A stretch of DNA of 64,000 nucleotides from Panorpa germanica (taxonomy: Eukaryota; Arthropoda; Insecta; Mecoptera; Panorpidae). Location: the NCBI GenBank assembly GCA_963678705.1, contig OY783209.1:17236001-17300000 (forward strand), written 5' to 3'. Within the stretch, counting starts at the first letter, position 1. The number at the start of each line of letters is the position of its first letter. Positions 58,481 to 64,000 of the stretch are shown here, piece by piece. Position numbers and translations under genes: made by a program. The notes under the pieces were generated by a model, which had not been told where the DNA came from, did no database searches, and saw only the letters and a program-made list of their open reading frames with translations.

Positions 58481-60039
58481 CATGTCCTAATTACTTAATC
58501 ATGTAAGAAGCTTATTGCCCACTTAGGGAGATTGCTGTAAACATAGGAGAAATAATAAAGGAAAATAAATAATTATCTTCCAGAGTTAGGAGTATATAGA
58601 CTATTGATATTTCTGATAGATTCTCATATTATATGTTTTATTAACTCTACTCGTATGTTTATCTATTTCATCCCAGAATCCTCTGTCCGTAGAAGTAGAG
58701 GCAATAAATTGTGACTAGTTTTCCATAGATTGATTTAAATTTTCTATATTATTTAATATTGAGAAATTCGTTCTATTTATTAGGGCATTCACTTTTGATA
58801 ACAGTTCATTCAGAAGGTCACCGTCATCTGATTTGGCATTCGTATCTATTCTTCTTTTCTTCTGTAGTGATGTTGAGGTCGCACTTGCTTTGTTTATATA
58901 ATAAGTTGAATAGTTTTGTTTGTTTTCTGGTTTGTTATTCTAAGCCGCTATATTTTCTCGTTCTAGTTGCTCCACCCCTTTCATATTGATTTGAAACCGG
59001 TACTCTAAAGATGTATATACACTTCACTTGAAATTAATATTATTACACAGCTCTTGCTTGTAAACACTTGCAGTGGATAATATTATCGACTACAAGCTTC
59101 AAGCGTTTCTACTCAATTCGACTGAATTTTGTATATTGAACTTGATATTTTTTTAATCATTTTAAATGGACCAAACTTATCTAATTTATTTCTGATTTTT
59201 TTGTTTTCATTCACTATATATAACATATACCCTGTATTGAAATTAAATTGAGTTTTATTTTTAACAAATATTAGTTTATTGTAGTTATGTCATTTAATTA
59301 AATTTTCAATTTTTTTAATTTTCATATATTACTAATGTTTTATTTCTTTCTAGTTCATTTGGCAAAAAAGAAACCTCTGTATAATCCAAGAGGTATTTTG
59401 CTACAAAACCAGTAACTGTCTGTTCTTTATTATTATATTTATGCACACAGTTATGAGCAATAGTGGTTTATGTTATTTTATTACTTTTTTCGTTTATCTT
59501 ACATCTTATTTTGTTTATTAGCGTTTGAAGTCTTTTATTTAAACCATTAAAGAACAAGGTATTATTACAGTGAAAGTAATCGGAATAGATTTTCCATTTA
59601 AAAATATTTTGAATTCTTTTCAGTTGATTCTTGGTTATTGATCGGTGAGAAGTATTCCAATTGTATCATAATCTGTAACATTATTGATCAGTTTAACAAA
59701 TTCAATTGTATTTTAGAGGCAACAATAAACGCATGTTGTATAAAATGGTCAACTAAGAAGGTGTAAAGGTGTAAATATCTTTACGTCTATCGAGACTATT
59801 TGGAAAGGTTTTGTGACACGACCTAAATGTGACATTAGACCATATTTATGTAGACTTTTTTCTTCTACATTAGTAGTTTTTAAATCTAATACCATCCCGG
59901 TTCAGACTCCGCTTTGCAGGTTAGAATATACAACCACCAGTTGTGATTCTACTTTGCAGCCTAGAACTATTCAATCCCATACAAGCCTCAATTTGTAGAG
60001 TAGACCCTCTAACCATCCAAATATATCCCGGTTGATCAA
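58481..60039. other. No gene recognised; scattered LTR-element debris likely
   Basis: Short minus-strand stretches around 58600-58740 (TSTDRGFWDEIDKHTSR) and 59150-59330 look like decayed retroelement coding, but I could not place them in a family. No usable frame. Confidence 0.35.
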
Positions 60040-60120
60040 TAAGTCTGGTTCTAAGGTTAAAAATAATCTTAACTGAATATTTTTGATTTCGCCCTTATCC
60101 CGTTTGAGAGCCCTCAATTT
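60040..60120 (-). mobile_element. Leader of a lost SAP-gag element next to a shared LTR
   Basis: Resembles 50856-50931, the leader and primer-site region of the complete copy (CTGGTTC-AAGGTTAA-AATAATCTT and GATTT/ATCCCG words). It precedes the LTR at 60121 where the complete element has it, implying that a second element once lay to its left and shared this LTR. Confidence 0.5.
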
Positions 60121-60862
60121 GTAGGTAATTTCTACAACTATCCGTTGAGACGATCAATTTGCAGTATAACATAACAACATAGTTTCTTTTATACGAGCAA
60201 ACACATGATTTGATATTAATAGTTCATTTAATATTTACACAAAATTATACAATTACATCTGAATAAAGAGAATTAATCGTAATTAAATTCACAACGAAAA
60301 TAACATCACTTGATTAAAATACAATACAGTTCTTTCAATGTGTTTGCGTGTTACCCCGTAATACGCAGTTTTTCAATTGTTCATAGATTACCAACACAAT
60401 GTTTTTAATGATGATACAACCTAGTATTTAACATTACATTTGCTGCATAATTCTAACACCTGTCATAACTAATAACATTGTTCACAATTATTAAATTATA
60501 TTAACACCCGTTAATAATATTTTAATTCACAAAAGCATGGACACTGATACAACCTATGTATTCGACTGGTCGCCATTTTACTTCTGACTACAACTGTTGC
60601 TTGTTCCATAAGAGCCAACGCCCTGATGTGTCATCATCTTTTACAGCTAGCTAGCGAACGGCGTTCTGCTGTTCGCTGTAAGCGAACTGCTTAGCATGTC
60701 CCAGTGAACGGCTATAAGGTCTGCGACCGGTTTATTTAAAACATTTAAATATACCCCGTTCTTAGCAAAGATTTTTACCTAATCTACAGTGTTCTTTATA
60801 TTTCTATTTCTTAAAACTAATTATATTTACACTTAAAACTAAACTTAAAAAATAATCCCACA
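60121..60862 (-). repeat. Diverged LTR of the SAP-gag element family (742 bp)
   Basis: Begins TGTAGG and ends AATAATCCCACA. It has the same position relative to leader and pol as the 840-bp LTRs, but much of its interior differs, so it is another subfamily. Confidence 0.65.
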
Positions 60863-62753
60863 TCTCGGCCTCTCCTGACTTGTAACTGTCCTCAGTTGCT
60901 ATAATCATCCTTGCCCATGATGTCATCTTGTCTGCTGATGTAGAAGTCCTGTCTGGCCCTTCATACTCTCCTGCTTCCTCCACGTCATAACGATCATTTC
61001 CTTTAATTTTCGTTATCTTGTATGGTCCTTTGATTTTAGCTTTAACTTTAGCTCCTGTTGCTTTAGTAGGTAACAACCACACAAACTTTGTAAAAGCATT
61101 TACTTTAACGAGAATATGTTTACACTTTTTGCTTGTCGTTTTACATTTTCTACCGTAGCTAGTCCTGTATTCTTGCTGGATTTTTAGAATAAATCCTTTA
61201 TCCTCTTCTCTCAGCTTCTTGCGTTTTTCTACAAACTCATTTTGTATTTCTTCTGCTTGTACCCTCTTTTCGGCTTCGGAAAATGCTTAACGGCTTCATC
61301 CTTATCCTTCGAGGAACGAACAGTGTCTTGTTTGGTTTTCATTTTAACCCCAATCTTCAATTCACTTTCTGTTATACACTTCCTTGTATAATTCTTTGCT
61401 TGTTGCGTCTTCTTCGGCTTCGGAAAATGCTTAGCTGCTTTTACCTTATCCTTAGAGGGACGAACATTGCCTTGTTTCCTCATCTTCGGCTTCGGAAAAT
61501 GCTTGGCTGCTTTTACCTTATCCTTAGATAGACGAACATTGCCTTGTTTCATTGCACAACCTAGGTCGTTCATTTCCTGGGCTGCCTGTATGACATCCTT
61601 TTCTAACTCTTCACCCAGCTGCTCTCCAACAACTAGTCGATTTGCAGGTGGTAGTCTAAGCGGTCTAGAAAATAAAGGAGTATCAATTTTCAATGTAATT
61701 GTCTTTTCACTTTTAGAGTTGCGTACCTCTTTTCGTTTGTTATTGTCCACTGACTCGGGTATTTTATTAATAACAATTTTATCGTTTATATGAGATAAGT
61801 CTAGATCACTTTCTTTATCACCATAGTCTATTTTCATTGTCATTAATTGTTTAACCTCACTTTCATTTTCATCGTTATCGTTATAAAGTTTATGAAATTT
61901 AACACCTGTGTTATCAATAAATACTTAAGCTTTAGCTATAATGTCCAAACCTATTACCATGTTCATATGCATTGCATGAGATGGTAACACTTCAAAATAA
62001 CTAACGTAATGTACTGAATCAATTTCAATGTCCAATTCAATCCTACCTAAAGAATTTACTCTACAGTTTGACAAACCACGTATTGTTATTTCAGAGTCAT
62101 TTGATTTAACATTCTTTAATGTTTTAAAATAATCTTCGCGCACTGCTGATAAATCACTACCGGTATCTATTAAAGCATTTACATTACTCCTGTTATTAAC
62201 ACAAATTGATTTTATCATTTCTACTTTCATAACATTATGCTCCGCTTTAACAGTTTTTATTTTAGTATTACAGTTTCGGCTAACATGTCCATAATTACCA
62301 CAATTAAAACATTTATAACCCTTGTCTTTATCAGGACACACTTTAGATGAGTGTGATAAAGAACCACAATTAAAACATTTAATCTCCTCACCTGTTGTCT
62401 CAATTTTAGTTTTGGTACCTGGCCTAGATCTCTTATCATAATCCTGGGTATCCATTTTCATTTTTTCATATTGTTCCAGCTTACGTCTAAGTTGTCCATT
62501 ATTCTCAGCTCCATAAAGTATTACTTTGTTAACTGCACTGTCGCGAATGCCTGCTATGATATAATCCATAATAGCTGCTTCTTCGACGTCTGCTTGTCGA
62601 GCTATATCTAAAATATCATACACTTATTGACGAATATTTTCACCTGATTTCTTCACCCTTTGTTCAAGCATTTTGTGAACCTGTGCGCTATTTAAACTCG
62701 TATCGAATTCATCAATCAAATACGATTAAAATGTATCCCAATTTATTATCCTG
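60863..62753 (-). mobile_element. SAP-gag LTR element, second copy, cut by the PolB element
   Basis: 61082-60863 encodes an integrase tail (GPYKITKIKGNDRYDVEEAG, DRTSTSADKM), preceded by a core piece near 61110 (VNAFTKFVWLLPTKATGA). 61843-61229 is the SKDK-repeat pol remnant. 62623-61925 is the knuckle and protease part (CFNCGSLSHSSKVC, CFNCGNYGHVSRNC, ALIDTGSDLSAV). An in-frame TAA at 61925-61927 separates protease from pol, at the same codon as the TGA in the first copy. The gag is broken off at 62753, where the PolB element begins. Confidence 0.8.
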
Positions 62754-63488
62754 AGTAGATGAAGAAAGCGGGTTCTAGGACAGTTTAGAAATTGAGATGT
62801 AAAGTATTGTGGTGGGGATGCATATAGGTCACGGTATGAAGAAGGGGGCGTGGCTAGACAATGTTGGGTAAAGTATTGTGGAGGGGATGCATATAGGTTA
62901 CGGTATGAAGAAGGGGGCGTGGCTAGACAATGTTGGGGGTAATAGTGGGGTAATATGAAAGAGTGAGATAGCGATAATAAGTATTACGTGTGTGTTAGTA
63001 TTGGCGTAATTATTGCATTCTTCGTCAATTTCCGGAAACCAATCGTTTATGTTCGTGTCCTAGATGTATCTGTACTATATACTTATATGGTTTAGAAGAT
63101 GATGACGTCATTACAGCTTTTATCTGTTGGTACATTCTCTACAATACCCAAGGTTATGAGTGAGAAAGCAATAGTAGTAAAGAGTAAAATACCGATATTA
63201 ATTCTTATGTTTGATTTGTTATTGGTTATAAGATTATGACGTTGTAGGTGCAAAAATCGTTTATGTTCGTATCCTCGATGTGCCTGTGGATGATGACGTT
63301 AATATATATTCCCACTTATGCATTTTTATGTATGTATGCATATGTAAGGAGATTCTGTTGTTGGAGGTGGTATTTAATATGGAGTGGTAGAGATGGTAAA
63401 TTAATGCATAAATGTCATTTAAATAGAGATGATGTTGAGCTGTAATTACAGAGTAATGTTTTCTTAGTTCAAGCTAAAGTTTAATAGT

Positions 63489-63803
63489 ATGAACGGATTT
63501 AAGAATATTCCATGCGTAACATGGTTATTGGATTCGGGGGATATACGCGTCGGCATTGACAGTGAAGATAGATATTATGTGCAGGATATAACTGACGATT
63601 TTGATATAGATGACTGTGATTTAGAGGATATGACGGATGAAGAAATAATAATAGGTCACGAAGAAATTGAAATACAGGAAAAAGATTCTGATGTGGAAAT
63701 CATAGAATTATTAGACGATGATAATGAAGTTATTGAAATATTAGACTCTGACGATGAAATTGTAGAAGTGTTAGACTCTGATGATGAAATTGTAAAAGTA
63801 TAA
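63489..63803 (+). CDS. Acidic SIM-like protein, copy 3
   Basis: Intact 104-codon frame. It differs from 12959-13273 by Gly to Cys near residue 9, Ser to Leu near 45 and Glu to Lys near 65. The hydrophobic-acidic repeats are unchanged. Keeping an open frame and the motif block in a separate insertion supports it as a real gene. Confidence 0.6.
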   Translation: MNGFKNIPCVTWLLDSGDIRVGIDSEDRYYVQDITDDFDIDDCDLEDMTDEEIIIGHEEIEIQEKDSDVEIIELLDDDNEVIEILDSDDEIVEVLDSDDEIVKV

Positions 63804-63911
63804 CATAGTGGTTAATGCATATTTTTTTATGTAAAATTATATAAATAAATGAACTTTTAAAAACAATTGTGATTTATATTTTGATTTTGAAACTGAAATA
63901 TATAAGTTACA

Positions 63912-64000
63912 ATGGATAACGGTTGAAAGATTATTAAGCATATAAGAACAATTATTGAACATTTGAATAGTTCAAATTATTTAAGTATTCAGTGGAAAAA
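63912..64000 (+). pseudogene. Small basic protein, copy 3, with early stop
   Basis: ATG at 63912, then TGA at codon 5 (63924-63926) where copy 1 has TGT. The following codons match copy 1 to the window edge. The same change removes the GTAAGA donor-like word seen in copy 1. Confidence 0.5.

Larger units (their letters stand above)
62762..64000 (+). mobile_element. PolB element, copy 3, left part
   Basis: Matches 12232-13470 at a constant offset of 50530, with no net insertion or deletion and roughly 1-2% substitutions by eye. It is inserted in the gag of the SAP-gag element after TTATTATCCTG (62743-62753). Eight bases (AGTAGATG) of uncertain origin lie before the shared start. The 69-bp repeats are at 62800-62937. 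The rest of the element lies beyond the window. Confidence 0.85.

Overview
This window looks like transposon-dense, AT-rich nuclear DNA from an arthropod, most likely an insect. It holds degraded Jockey-, I- and R1-type non-LTR retrotransposons, an env-bearing gypsy element whose primer site has the usual errantivirus form, a copia element primed by the initiator-tRNA anticodon arm, a hAT relic, a MULE relic and a short insect interspersed repeat. The only host-like piece I can support is one exon at 44869-45133. It resembles the dimerisation (IPT) half of an NF-kappaB/Rel protein. There is no sign of bacterial gene organisation, and I find no tRNA or rRNA genes.

The most unusual unit is a compact DNA element on the + strand. 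Its first copy runs from about 12232 to about 18680. It carries a short acidic protein with tandem SUMO-interaction-like motifs, two small unknown ORFs, a minus-strand Cys-rich gene, an A32/FtsK-type packaging ATPase, and a family-B DNA polymerase fused to an HNH (endonuclease VII-like) domain. Two sets of GAACGTAA repeats spaced almost one DNA helical turn apart lie in it: four inverted units between the divergent Cys-rich and ATPase genes, and nine direct units at the right end. ATPase plus protein-primed-type PolB points to the Polinton/adintovirus lineage, but I see no integrase, protease or recognisable capsid gene. A 6.9 kb block of this element and its right flank is repeated in tandem (about 13405-20290 and 20297-27180) with very few differences. 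A third copy begins at 62762 and runs off the right edge.

Layout: 1-4000, Jockey and other LINE fragments. 5200-7420, MULE relic split by an interspersed repeat. 8900-10780, hAT relic. 11160-12231, I-type LINE RNase H end. 12232-27180, the PolB element and its tandem duplicate, with R1-like LINE pieces between. 27555-34862, complete but decayed gypsy/errantivirus-like element on the minus strand. 34900-36380, I-type LINE ORF1. 37880-38310, gypsy gag fragment. 39370-42818, copia element with identical LTRs and a truncated pol, inserted in an older LINE. 44869-45133, Rel-like exon. 45640-46760, Jockey RT. 47861-51771, LTR element with a SAP-domain gag and a remodelled pol. 52900-53946, LINE endonuclease. 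54690-58480, nearly full-length decayed Jockey. 60040-62753, second copy of the SAP-gag LTR element, cut by the third PolB element copy.

Most coding regions are broken. The PolB-element ATPase, the 200-codon ORF and the acidic protein are the intact exceptions. Even in that element the polymerase and the minus-strand gene carry nonsense codons shared by both tandem copies, so the copies here are probably not self-sufficient.
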